A stretch of 15,541 nt of DNA from DALYJJ01 sp031969915 (GCA_031969915.1 DALYJJ010000134.1:1-15541), one strand, 5' to 3'; counted from the stretch's first letter, positions 6,713-14,254 are shown. Notes: generated by a model not told the origin, from the sequence alone. Translations and numbers: made by a program.

Positions 6713-6814
6713 GGCCTGACTCCCACGCTGCAAGTTCGCAAGAAAGAGCAAGCTTCCCGCAGCCATCGTAGTTTAGCATCTGAGTCGCGGCACACTTACC
6801 GGGAGGATACGCCC
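6713..6814. promoter_or_regulatory. divergent intergenic region, AraC regulator / hydrolase
   Basis: This 102-bp gap between the two divergent start codons must hold the hydrolase promoter and probably that of the regulator. It contains the regulator's GGGAG ribosome-binding site (6720-6724) and GGGAGG (6801-6806), which lies 8 nt before the hydrolase TTG start and supports that unusual start codon. I see only weak -10-like hexamers (TAGCAT on plus at 6774-6779, TAAACT on minus just beside it) and no good -35. AraC-family regulators usually bind such divergent gaps, but no clear operator repeat was found. Confidence 0.4.
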
Positions 6815-8377
6815 TTGTCGTCTGCGCTGCGTTCGACGCGAATGCTTGTTCTACTTTTGGAGTTGGCCGGCTTAGCCGCCGGCCGGCCCGCCTACGCCCA
6901 ACCGGCTCCCTACAGGGAGACCCACCCCTGTTGCGAGACATCGTATGACTTTGTGCGCGCGCCGGACGGAACCAGGTTGCGCACCATCGTCACACGGCCG
7001 CGCAACGCCACGGGACGGCTACCGGGCATCCTGTTTGTGGCTTGGCTGTCTTGCGACACGGTAGAGCTCAGCCCGGGCGCGGAGGACGGCTGGGCGCGAT
7101 TTCAAAAGGCGCTGATTCGCGACACGGGCGCCGTCGTGATGAGAGTGAACAAGCCCGGCGCCGGCGATAGCGACGGCAACTGCGGCGCGACCGATTTCGA
7201 CACCGAGGTTGCTGGATACAAGGCCGCCCTCCAGGCGCTGAAACAACTCGACTCGGTCGATCCGAACGCCCTGGCCATCGTTGGAGCCAGTATGGGGGGC
7301 GCCATCGGGCCGCTGGTGGCGCAGGGCGAACGCTTGCGGGCGGTGGCCGCGTGGGGCACCTTCGCCCGAACCTGGTTCGAACACCTGCTCGCGCAGGAGC
7401 GGCGCCGGCTGGTTCTGGCCGGCGATTCGCCGTCCGTCATTACCGAGAAAGTCCGGGGACTGAGCGAGCTTCACGCGCGGGTGCTATTCGACCGGCTGCG
7501 GCCTCGCGACGTGTTGCGCAAGCACCCCGAACTCGGCGCCTTGTGGTACGGAGAGCCGGATGGGTTGTACGGCCGGCCGGCCGCGTTCCACCAACAGGCG
7601 CAAGCGGCGAATCTTGCGGCCGCATGGGAGAAGGTGGATGCGCCTGTTCTGGCCGTTCATGGCGAGTATGACTGGATGATGAGCCGTGTGGATCACGAAC
7701 TGATCGCAGAGGTGGTAAACCGGCTCCGGCCGGGAACGGCGCGCTTTGCGGCGATTCCCGGAACCGACCACAATTTCATGTCGTTCGAGACCGCGGAGAA
7801 GGCGTTCCGACGGGAAGGCGGCCGGTACAACGAGGAAGCGGGGAGGACCATCGTGAACTTCGTGCGGGATCGTCTGGGGCTCTCCAGCGCGAGCCAGGGG
7901 CAGGCCCGGGACGCGGCCTCCGGTGCTCCGCCGCCGCGCCTGAACGCGGACCTTTTTGCGCCCTTCATCGGCGATTGGGACGTGAAGGTCACCTACCGCC
8001 GTCCCGACGGCACGGTGCTGGAAGCGGCCGGGACGTGGACCTTTGGCTGGACGTTGGAAGGCCGGGCGATTCAGGATGTGTGGAGGGTCTGGACTCCAAC
8101 GAAGAATCCGCTCGGCTATGGAACCACCATTCGAATCTACGATCCGGCGATCGATGCCTGGCGGGTAACGTGGCACGGCGCGATGAATTCACTGGTCTAC
8201 CGCTTCCTGGCCCGAAGGCAGGGCGATGCCATCGTGCTTGAAGGGCAAGAGCCTGGCGATCCGGCGCGCTGGGTGTTCTCGGATATCAAAGCCGATTCAT
8301 TCCGCTGGCGCGCGATGACCTCGAACGATGGCGGCCGGACGTGGGTTACCGAGCAGGAGATGGAAGTGCGCCGATGA
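6815..8377 (+). CDS. secreted alpha/beta hydrolase with C-terminal DUF1579-like domain
   Basis: Predicted exported esterase or peptidase of 520 residues. A signal peptide (hydrophobic core MLVLLLELAGLAAG, likely cleavage after AYA at about residue 28) precedes an alpha/beta-hydrolase domain (about 40-355). That domain has nucleophile Ser159 in GASMGG, Asp286 in VHGEYDWMM and His319 in PGTDHNF, a complete catalytic triad. A short linker leads to a second domain (about 378-520): FAPFIGDWDVKVTYRRPDGTVLEAAGTWTFGWTLEGRAIQDVW and further beta-rich sequence, similar to DUF1579/lipocalin-like barrels. The TTG start is supported by GGGAGG 8 nt upstream. A shorter form starting at ATG 6842 would still keep the signal peptide. 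The substrate is unknown. Confidence 0.85.
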   Translation: MSSALRSTRMLVLLLELAGLAAGRPAYAQPAPYRETHPCCETSYDFVRAPDGTRLRTIVTRPRNATGRLPGILFVAWLSCDTVELSPGAEDGWARFQKALIRDTGAVVMRVNKPGAGDSDGNCGATDFDTEVAGYKAALQALKQLDSVDPNALAIVGASMGGAIGPLVAQGERLRAVAAWGTFARTWFEHLLAQERRRLVLAGDSPSVITEKVRGLSELHARVLFDRLRPRDVLRKHPELGALWYGEPDGLYGRPAAFHQQAQAANLAAAWEKVDAPVLAVHGEYDWMMSRVDHELIAEVVNRLRPGTARFAAIPGTDHNFMSFETAEKAFRREGGRYNEEAGRTIVNFVRDRLGLSSASQGQARDAASGAPPPRLNADLFAPFIGDWDVKVTYRRPDGTVLEAAGTWTFGWTLEGRAIQDVWRVWTPTKNPLGYGTTIRIYDPAIDAWRVTWHGAMNSLVYRFLARRQGDAIVLEGQEPGDPARWVFSDIKADSFRWRAMTSNDGGRTWVTEQEMEVRR

Positions 8378-8402
8378 AAGCGGTGCGGCCTGGAGAAGCG
8401 GC

Positions 8403-9578
8403 TTAGCCGGCGATGGCTTCGAGAAAACTCTCGCCGTTCGGAATCGAGACGCCGAAGTTGCGGGCGACGGTTTGACCGATGTCGGCGAGGGAAGCGCGGT
8501 CGCCGAGGTTCCGGGCGCGGCGGGCGTGGGGACCGTGGACCAGCAGCGGGACGTACTCGCGCGTGTGGTCGGTGCCCGGCGTGGTGGGGTCGCAGCCGTG
8601 GTCGGCGGTGATGATGAGCAGGTCGTTGCCGGTGAGCCGGTCGAGGATGTAGGGGATCCAGAGGTCGACGTCTTCGAGGGCCTTGGCGTAGCCTTCGACG
8701 TCGTTGCGGTGGCCGTACTGCTGGTCGAAGTCCACCAGGTTGGTCCAAATGAGGCCTTCCCAACGCGAGGTCATGGCGTCGAGAGTTTTCTGCATGCCGT
8801 CGCCGTTGTTCTTGGTTTTGGACCGGGACGTGACGCCGCGGCCGAGGAAGACGTCGTCGATCTTGCCCACGGTATGCACCTTGACCTTGGCTTCGGCGAG
8901 GCGGTCGAGGAGCATGCCTTGGGGGGGCGGCACGGCATAGTCGTGGCGGTTCGATGTGCGGATGAAGGCGCCCGGTTCGCCGACGAAGGGGCGTGCGATG
9001 ACGCGGCCGACTTCGTGTTCGCCGCGGAGGATGTCGCGGGCGATGGAGCAGGCCTCGTACAACTCCTCAAGAGGGACCACGGCTTCGTGGGCGGCGATTT
9101 GAAAGACGCTATCGGCGGAGGTGTAGACGATCAGCGCGCCGGTGCGCATGTGCTCTTCGCCGAGATCGCGAATGATGGTGGTGCCCGAGGCAGGGTAGTT
9201 CCCCAGCACCCGGCGGCCGGTGCGGGCTTCAAAGGTCTCGACGATTTCGCGCGGGAAGCCCTGGGGGTAGACGGGGAACGGTTTCTGGAGGTGAATGCCG
9301 GCCATTTCCCAGTGGCCGGTTGTGGTGTCCTTGCCGGGCGAAGCGAGCGCGCAGCGGCCATAGCAGCCGAGCGGCAGCGTGACGGCTTCGAGCTTGTTCA
9401 GGTCGCGAATGTTGGCGAGGCCCAAATGGCAGAGGTTGGGCAGACTGAGGCGGCGATAGGCGGCGATGTGGCCCAGCGTGTCGGCGCCGGCGTCGCCGTA
9501 GCCGGCGGCGTCGGGCAGGGCGCCCATGCCCACGCTGTCCAGGACGATCCACACGACCCTCCGGAATTGCATCGTCAT
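8403..9578 (-). CDS. deoB: phosphopentomutase
   Basis: DeoB interconverts ribose 1-phosphate and 5-phosphate (and the deoxy forms) in nucleoside catabolism. The 391-residue alkaline-phosphatase-superfamily enzyme shows VLDSVGMGALPDA (metal-binding Asp14), GKDTTTGHWEMAG with Thr85 at the position of the phospho-acceptor Thr of characterised DeoB, LVDFDQQYGHRND, and ITADHGCDPTTPGTDHTRE near the end with the remaining metal ligands. The ATG at 9578 overlaps the stop of the upstream thioredoxin-fold gene by 4 nt (ATGA), so it is translated from that mRNA. No other deo or nucleoside-uptake genes are nearby. The gene converges on the secreted hydrolase, with 25 bp between the stops and no strong hairpin seen. 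Confidence 0.97.
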   Translation of the reverse strand: MTMQFRRVVWIVLDSVGMGALPDAAGYGDAGADTLGHIAAYRRLSLPNLCHLGLANIRDLNKLEAVTLPLGCYGRCALASPGKDTTTGHWEMAGIHLQKPFPVYPQGFPREIVETFEARTGRRVLGNYPASGTTIIRDLGEEHMRTGALIVYTSADSVFQIAAHEAVVPLEELYEACSIARDILRGEHEVGRVIARPFVGEPGAFIRTSNRHDYAVPPPQGMLLDRLAEAKVKVHTVGKIDDVFLGRGVTSRSKTKNNGDGMQKTLDAMTSRWEGLIWTNLVDFDQQYGHRNDVEGYAKALEDVDLWIPYILDRLTGNDLLIITADHGCDPTTPGTDHTREYVPLLVHGPHARRARNLGDRASLADIGQTVARNFGVSIPNGESFLEAIAG

Positions 9579-10816
9579 TCTTCGAGGGCCTCCCCGATCC
9601 GCTCCGTTAACATATCGACAAAACGCTCGGGCAGAAAGCCATTTAAGCGGCTAAATATCTGGCCGCGCTTCCCGAAAATGACGGTGGTTGGAATGGAGGA
9701 AACGCGCAGGTTCGAGGAGAGTCCTTCGTCGAAGTAGACCGACTTATTCCAATTCTGCTGTTTGAGGAACGGCTCGACGACGGAGCGGTCCTCATCGGTG
9801 TTCACGGCGAGAAAGACGACCTCGGCGCGGCCCTTGAACTTCTGTTTCACCTGCTCATAGAGGGGATACTGGACGCGGCAGGGGCCGCACCAGGTGGCCC
9901 AGAAATCGAGGACCACGACTTTGCCTTTGAGGGAGCGGAGCGGGAGCGGGTCGCCTTTGAGACCGGTGAGCGTGAAGTCGAGCGGGGTGGCGGCGTCGAG
10001 GTTGGGGTCGAGTTTCTGGAGGCGAGCGCGGCGGGCGGCCTGCAGGGCGGCGGTGCGGTCCCAGGCATCGAGCACGAGCGCGCCGAGGCCTTCCTCGGAG
10101 CCGTTCACCTGGCGATAGCGGTCGCCGAGGGCTTTGCGGGCTTGGGCGCGGTCGGCGTCGGAGGCGAGGGCGAACGCGTTGGCCAAGGCGGTGAGCGCTT
10201 CGGCGGGCGGCAGCCAGCGGGCGGCTTCCCGGGCGGCTTCGGCTTGGGGATGGGCTTCGAAGCTGCGCTGCGCGAGAGCGGCGGCCTGCGCCGTATCGCC
10301 GAGCCAGCCGTGCGCGCGGGCCTGATAGAGCAGGGCGCGGCCGAGACTGCGATCCATTTCGTCCCGGAAGCGGGCGCGGTCGCGAGGGCTTTTGAGAAAG
10401 CGCTGCTGCATGGCCGAGTCGGCGTCGTTGGCGCGCAGGCGCTCTTCGAGCCGGCGCGCGTAGGCGAGCACGAGTTCCGCTTTCTCCTTGCCTCCGCCGA
10501 GTGCGATCAGGGCGCGGCTGACGCGGTCGAGTGTTTCGAGGTCCTCCTCCTTGCGGTCGAGGAGGCGCTGTCCGTATTCGACGATCCGGCGATCGTCGTT
10601 GAGTTCGGAGGAGGCGCGGAAGAGGGTGCGCTCGAGATCGGCGCGCTGGGAGGATTGCGGGTAGGTCTTGAGGTGGCCCTCGATGGCGCGGATGAACTCG
10701 ACGGGGCTGGAGCCGGCCTCGCCGACGGCCTGGCGGAGGGCGCGATCTTCCTCGGAGGGTTCCTGGGCGAGCAGGAGTGCGGAGGCGAAAAGGGCAAGGG
10801 CGAAGCGGCGCGTCAC
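9575..10816 (-). CDS. secreted TlpA-like thioredoxin-fold protein with helical repeat region
   Basis: Predicted exported thiol-disulfide oxidoreductase of 413 residues. A signal peptide (RRFALALFASALLLAQ) is followed by about 250 residues of alpha-helical, Ala/Arg-rich sequence that resembles degenerate TPR repeats. The C-terminal 140 residues form a TlpA/ResA-type thioredoxin domain: LKGKVVVLDFWATWCGPC with active-site Cys310 and Cys313, FLAVNTDED, and cis-Pro376 in SSIPTTVIFGKRG. The start is GTG (10816), overlapping the preceding stop as GTGA; the stop in turn overlaps the deoB ATG. A reducing role outside the cytoplasm is usual for the family. Partners here are not known. Confidence 0.9.
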   Translation of the reverse strand: MTRRFALALFASALLLAQEPSEEDRALRQAVGEAGSSPVEFIRAIEGHLKTYPQSSQRADLERTLFRASSELNDDRRIVEYGQRLLDRKEEDLETLDRVSRALIALGGGKEKAELVLAYARRLEERLRANDADSAMQQRFLKSPRDRARFRDEMDRSLGRALLYQARAHGWLGDTAQAAALAQRSFEAHPQAEAAREAARWLPPAEALTALANAFALASDADRAQARKALGDRYRQVNGSEEGLGALVLDAWDRTAALQAARRARLQKLDPNLDAATPLDFTLTGLKGDPLPLRSLKGKVVVLDFWATWCGPCRVQYPLYEQVKQKFKGRAEVVFLAVNTDEDRSVVEPFLKQQNWNKSVYFDEGLSSNLRVSSIPTTVIFGKRGQIFSRLNGFLPERFVDMLTERIGEALEE

Positions 10817-11433
10817 TCGGCCTTACCCGGACCGCGGAACGTTTCGACGAGATAGCGGGCGCGTTCGCGGGCCATGTTCAGATAGCCGGAGTTCTTGACG
10901 ACCCGCTCGAGCAAGGGGATGAACTGTTCGACGGCGACGAGCCGTTTCTTATCCCAGGCGGCTTCGACATAGAGGATGGCCTGATTGACGCCGAGCCGGT
11001 CGAACTTCACGCTACGCTCCAGGTGCATCAGGCGCTGTTCGGTTTCCGAGATCTTTTCGAACCACTCATGGAGCGCCTTGGCGGTCTCGTCGATCGAGTA
11101 GTTGAACTTCTGCTCGTGGCGGGTTTCGCCTTCTTCCCAGCGGAAAACCTTCTCGCCCATCTTGGCGACGTTGAGACCGGATTCGAGGGGGCGCTGAAAG
11201 CGGTCGAGCTTCTCGGCGAGGTCGAACATCGCGGCCGTGTCGGATGGGGAGAGCTTGAACTTCAGGGGGGCTTCGTCCTTGGGATCCTCGCGGTAGACGC
11301 AGGCTCCGTCCTTTTCGAGCACGATCTCGACGTAGGCAGGGGTGCTGCCGGGAAAGGTCTTCGAGAAGAAAAGGCGGGGCTGGGCGGCGAGGGCGAGCGC
11401 GCCGGCGAGCAGGAGAAAAGCGAGTCTGGTCAT
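10813..11433 (-). CDS. secreted protein of unknown function
   Basis: I do not recognise the family. The 206-residue product has a clear signal peptide (MTRLAFLLLAGALALAAQ), then a mixed alpha/beta mature chain. The first part is probably beta-rich (FPGSTPAYVEIVLEKDGACVYRED, LKFKLSPSDTAAMFDLAEKLDRF, EKVFRWEEGETRHEQKFNYSID). The second part is helical and charged (ALHEWFEKISETEQRLMHLERS, VAVEQFIPLLERVVKNSGYLNMARERARYLVETF). There is a single Cys in the mature part. The ATG at 11433 is chosen because it overlaps the ruvC stop as ATGA and begins the signal peptide. A longer upstream frame only overlaps ruvC. Its stop overlaps the GTG of the TlpA-like gene, so the two exported proteins are translationally coupled. 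Confidence 0.8.
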   Translation of the reverse strand: MTRLAFLLLAGALALAAQPRLFFSKTFPGSTPAYVEIVLEKDGACVYREDPKDEAPLKFKLSPSDTAAMFDLAEKLDRFQRPLESGLNVAKMGEKVFRWEEGETRHEQKFNYSIDETAKALHEWFEKISETEQRLMHLERSVKFDRLGVNQAILYVEAAWDKKRLVAVEQFIPLLERVVKNSGYLNMARERARYLVETFRGPGKAE

Positions 11434-11933
11434 AGTGCGACTCCGGAGTGCACGCGCTGTTCCAGGCGGACGCGAGTGGCGTGACAAATGGCGGCGGCGA
11501 CGGCGTCGGCCGCATCTTCAGCGTCCAGTTCGGGGGCGGGTCCGACGAGGCGGCGGACCATGAACTGGACCTGTTCCTTTTCGGCACGCCCGTGGCCGAC
11601 CACGCTCAACTTGATTTCGGCGGGCGAGTACGCGCCCACCGGGAGTCCGGCTTCGGCGAGGGTGAACAGAGCGACTCCGCGCACATGGGCCAGTTTCAGG
11701 GCACTGCGGGCATTGGCGGCGTGGAAGAGATCTTCGACCACGGCGGCGTCCGGGGCGAAGTCGGCGGCAATGCGGCGCAACCCGGCGCCGATGGCACAGA
11801 GGCGGGTCTCGAGGGGCTGCCGGGCATCGGTGCGGATGACGCCCGCGCCGAGGAGTTTGTGGGCGTGTCCGTCGGTGTCGATCACACCCCAGCCGGTGCG
11901 CTCCGTACCGCAGTCGATCCCCAGGATGCGCAT
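11430..11933 (-). CDS. ruvC: crossover junction endodeoxyribonuclease RuvC
   Basis: RuvC cuts Holliday junctions symmetrically during recombinational repair, working with RuvAB. The 167-residue product carries the four acidic catalytic residues in their usual places: Asp7 (ILGIDCGTERTGWG), Glu67 (VVEDLF), Asp140 and Asp143 (EDAADAVAAAICHA). The conserved VVGHGRAEKEQVQ segment is also present. Length is typical. The ATG lies 18 nt after the yebC stop with no obvious Shine-Dalgarno, so it may depend on coupling to yebC. The yebC-ruvC order is common, but ruvA and ruvB do not follow here; an unknown secreted protein does, through a 4-nt overlap. Confidence 0.97.
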   Translation of the reverse strand: MRILGIDCGTERTGWGVIDTDGHAHKLLGAGVIRTDARQPLETRLCAIGAGLRRIAADFAPDAAVVEDLFHAANARSALKLAHVRGVALFTLAEAGLPVGAYSPAEIKLSVVGHGRAEKEQVQFMVRRLVGPAPELDAEDAADAVAAAICHATRVRLEQRVHSGVAL

Positions 11934-11951
11934 CGGTCGGGAAGCGGCGCG

Positions 11952-12701
11952 CTAGGAGGCGAGCGCTTCCATCTCCTTCTCATCGATGTCGAAGTTGGAG
12001 TAGACGTTCTGGACGTCGTCATGCTCTTCGAGGGCTTCGGAGAGCTTGAGCATGGCGGCCGCGTTCTTGCCTTCCAGCTTCATGAGGTTCTTGGGGACCA
12101 TGGCGATTTCCGCGGAGGCGGTGGCGATCTTGGCGGCTTCGAGCGCGCCGAGCACGGCGAAGTGGCTCTCGGGGGCGGAGAGGATCTCCCAGTTGGTTCC
12201 GTCGTTGCGGAGGTCGTCGGCGCCGGCTTCGAGCACGAGGTCCATCAACTGTTCTTCGGTGGCGTGTTCCTGCTCGATAAAGATCTGGCTCTTGCGTTCG
12301 AACATCCAGGCGACGCTGCCGAGCTCGCCGAGGTTGCCGCCGTTCTTGGAAAAGGCGTGGCGGATTTCCGAGACCGTGCGATTGCGGTTGTCGGTGGCGA
12401 CGGCGACCAGGACGGCGGCGCCGCCGGGGCCGTAGCCTTCGAACATGATTTCGTCGATCTGGCCGCCTTCGATTTCGCCCGTACCGCGCTGGATGGCGCG
12501 CTTGATGTTGTCGTTGGGCATGGACACCGCTTTGGCGGCGGCGACGGCGGTGCGGAGACGTGGGTTGCCGTCCGGATCGCCGCCGCCGGAGCGGGCAGCG
12601 ATCATGATTTCCTTGATGATGCGGGTGAAGACTTTCCCGCGCTTGGCGTCGAGGGCGGCCTTTTTGTGCTTAATGGTCGCCCACTTTGAGTGGCCTGACA
12701 T
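11952..12701 (-). CDS. yebC: YebC/PmpR family protein
   Basis: YebC-family proteins bind nucleic acid; some members (PmpR) were described as transcriptional regulators, and recent work links others to ribosome stalling relief. The 249-residue product starts MSGHSKWATIKHKKAALDAKRGK, the family hallmark. It continues with FTRIIKEIMIAARSGGGDPDGNPRLRTAV, MPNDNIKRAIQRGTGE, EGYGPGGAAVLVAVATDNRNRTVSEIRHAFSKNGGNLGELGSVAWMF and the C-terminal EHDDVQNVYSNFDI. The ATG at 12701 has GGAG 6 nt upstream; the frame stays open beyond it but that extension is not family-like. It is the first gene of the yebC-ruvC-unknown-tlpA-deoB operon. Confidence 0.97.
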   Translation of the reverse strand: MSGHSKWATIKHKKAALDAKRGKVFTRIIKEIMIAARSGGGDPDGNPRLRTAVAAAKAVSMPNDNIKRAIQRGTGEIEGGQIDEIMFEGYGPGGAAVLVAVATDNRNRTVSEIRHAFSKNGGNLGELGSVAWMFERKSQIFIEQEHATEEQLMDLVLEAGADDLRNDGTNWEILSAPESHFAVLGALEAAKIATASAEIAMVPKNLMKLEGKNAAAMLKLSEALEEHDDVQNVYSNFDIDEKEMEALAS

Positions 12702-12778
12702 CTGAGACTCCGTTAGAGGTAGGAAGACCGAAAACGAGTGAGCGCCGGAACCAGGCACGGCGCGGGACTCAATGGACG

Positions 12779-12808
12779 AGTGTAGCAGGCTCAAGAGGAT
12801 ACGATCAA
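12779..12808 (-). promoter_or_regulatory. sigma70-type promoter candidate for yebC operon
   Basis: On the minus strand TTGATC (12808..12803) is followed after 18 nt by TACACT (12784..12779), each matching 4 of 6 consensus bases. The predicted transcription start is near 12772, giving a 5' leader of about 70 nt before the yebC ATG at 12701. The position fits the only gap upstream of the five-gene operon. It has not been tested. Confidence 0.5.
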
Positions 12809-12813
12809 TGCTT

Positions 12814-12835
12814 GCTGGTTCTGGGCTGGTTCGGG
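12814..12835 (+). repeat. tandem 11-bp direct repeat upstream of GH140-like gene
   Basis: GCTGGTTCTGG (12814-12824) is followed directly by GCTGGTTCGGG (12825-12835), ten of eleven bases identical. The spacing of one helical turn puts both copies on the same DNA face. They sit just upstream of the -35-like box of the glycoside hydrolase gene, and on the other side just upstream of the yebC -35. This is a plausible activator or repressor site (inference). Confidence 0.4.
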
Positions 12836-12842
12836 AAACGGG

Positions 12843-12872
12843 TCGACCGGGAGGTGGCTGCTGCGCCATAAT
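12843..12872 (+). promoter_or_regulatory. promoter candidate placed for a leaderless mRNA
   Basis: TCGACC (12843-12848, 4 of 6 to TTGACA) is followed after 18 nt by CATAAT (12867-12872, 5 of 6 to TATAAT). The last base of the -10 lies 7 nt before the A of the ATG at 12879, so transcription would start at or next to the start codon. The nearest Shine-Dalgarno-like GGGAGG (12849-12854) is 24 nt before the ATG, too far to act, which agrees with leaderless translation. Confidence 0.5.
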
Positions 12873-12878
12873 CTGCGC

Positions 12879-14231
12879 ATGCGAAGCTTGGCTCTGGCTC
12901 TGACCATCGCGGCGGCGGCCGCGCACGCGCAAGCGCTGCCCGGCCTGGTGGTTTCGCCCGACAAGCGCTTTCTGCAAACCACGGAGGGCAAGCCGTTCCT
13001 CTATCTTGCGGACACGGCGTGGGAGCTGTTTCATCGGCTGAACCGCGAGGAAGCGGACGTCTACCTGCGTGACCGCGCCCGCAAGGGCTTCACGGTCATC
13101 CAGGCCGTCGTGCTGGCGGAGCTGGGCGGTTTGGATGTCCCCAACCCGTACGGCCATCTTCCGCTCGAAGACCGCGATCCCACGAAACCGGTGGAAGCCT
13201 ATTTCGCGCATGTCGATCACATCGTGGACCGGGCCGCCGCGTTGGGTCTGCGCATGGCCATGCTACCCACCTGGGGCCGCTATTGGTCGCGCCGCGATCC
13301 GAAGCTGCCCACCATCTTCAACGCTGACAACGCGCGCGTGTACGGACGGTATCTGGGGAAGCGCTACCGCGAGAAGCCCATCATCTGGGTGCTGGGCGGC
13401 GACGAAGACGCGCGCACGCCCGGCGAACGGGCGGTGATCGACGCCATGGCGGAGGGGCTTGCCGAGGGCGGCAGCAAGCACCTGCGCACGTTCCACCCGC
13501 GCGGCCCGGGCCAAAGCTCGCTGCATCTGAACGACGCGCCGTGGCTGGACTTTCACATGAGCCAGTCCTCGCACGCCGCGCGCGATCACGACAACGGCCT
13601 CTTCATCGAGTTCGACCGCGCGCTCACGCCCGTGCGTCCGACGCTCGACGCCGAGCCGCGCTATGAGCGCGTGGCCGTCGGCTTCTACTTTCGCGACTAC
13701 AACCGCCTGGAGCGCTTCGACGACTACGACGTCCGGCAGGCGGCCTACTGGGCGCTGCTGGCCGGCGCGTGCGGACACACCTACGGGCACTCCAGCATCT
13801 GGCAGATGTACCGCCGCGGGACCGCGGGCGCGATCTTCCCGGACACGACGTGGCAGGAGTCGCTCGACCATCCGGGCGCGACACAGGTGGGATACATCCG
13901 GCGGCTGTTCGAATCGCGCGCCTGGCAGAAGCTGGTTCCAGACCAGGCGATGGTGAAGAGCGGACCCATGAGCGGCGGCGCGAAGGTCCGCGCGGCGCGC
14001 GCTTCCGACGGCAGCTTCGCGTTCATCTACACGCCCAGGGGTGAGGCGTTCACGCTCGACCGCTCGTTCTTCAAGGGGGCGGTGATCCGCGAATCGTGGT
14101 GGGACCCGCGCTACGGCGTGATCACCGAGATCCACACCGGCGGTAGCGACGGTTTCCAAACCTACAAGCCGCCGACGGAGGGCAGGGGCCAGGACTGGTT
14201 GCTAGTGCTGGAGGCGGTGGCGGGGCAGTAG
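12879..14231 (+). CDS. secreted DUF4038 / GH140-like glycoside hydrolase
   Basis: Predicted exported glycosidase of 450 residues. A signal peptide (RSLALALTIAAAAAHA) is followed by a TIM-barrel domain of the DUF4038 type: FLQTTEGKPFLYLADTAWELFHRLNREEADVYLRDRARKGFTVIQ, MLPTWGRYW, IIWVLGGDED, SLHLNDAPWLDFHMSQS and PTLDAEPRYE. Asp175 in LGGDED and Glu259 in DAEPRYE are the likely catalytic acids by comparison with GH140, the apiosidase family that acts on rhamnogalacturonan II. A C-terminal beta domain (about 365-450, KVRAARASDGSFAFIYTPRGEAFTLD, WWDPRYG) matches the collagen-binding-like module often attached. Real specificity is uncertain. The start has no Shine-Dalgarno and may be leaderless. 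No transporters or other plant-wall genes flank it. Confidence 0.88.
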   Translation: MRSLALALTIAAAAAHAQALPGLVVSPDKRFLQTTEGKPFLYLADTAWELFHRLNREEADVYLRDRARKGFTVIQAVVLAELGGLDVPNPYGHLPLEDRDPTKPVEAYFAHVDHIVDRAAALGLRMAMLPTWGRYWSRRDPKLPTIFNADNARVYGRYLGKRYREKPIIWVLGGDEDARTPGERAVIDAMAEGLAEGGSKHLRTFHPRGPGQSSLHLNDAPWLDFHMSQSSHAARDHDNGLFIEFDRALTPVRPTLDAEPRYERVAVGFYFRDYNRLERFDDYDVRQAAYWALLAGACGHTYGHSSIWQMYRRGTAGAIFPDTTWQESLDHPGATQVGYIRRLFESRAWQKLVPDQAMVKSGPMSGGAKVRAARASDGSFAFIYTPRGEAFTLDRSFFKGAVIRESWWDPRYGVITEIHTGGSDGFQTYKPPTEGRGQDWLLVLEAVAGQ

Positions 14232-14254
14232 GCGGCGAATTGCGCCCTGGCTTT

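Noticed and set aside
8378..8402. terminator between the secreted hydrolase and deoB
   Set aside because: No stable hairpin with a U-tract could be drawn in this 25-bp gap.
8328..9737. 469-codon plus-strand open frame opposite deoB
   Set aside because: DeoB on the minus strand has all its catalytic motifs; the opposite frame has shadow-type composition (Gly, Val, Asp, Ala) and no domain.
11448..12689. 413-codon plus-strand open frame opposite ruvC and yebC
   Set aside because: Both minus-strand genes are certain; the frame begins inside the end of ruvC and has only low-complexity mirror sequence.
12702..13220. 173-residue N-terminal extension of YebC
   Set aside because: The family starts at MSGHSKWA with a ribosome-binding site at 12708-12711. 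The extension runs through the promoter gap and into the opposite glycoside hydrolase gene.
13263..14159. 298-codon minus-strand open frame opposite the glycoside hydrolase
   Set aside because: The plus strand encodes a signal peptide and a continuous DUF4038-type domain; the minus frame has no motif.
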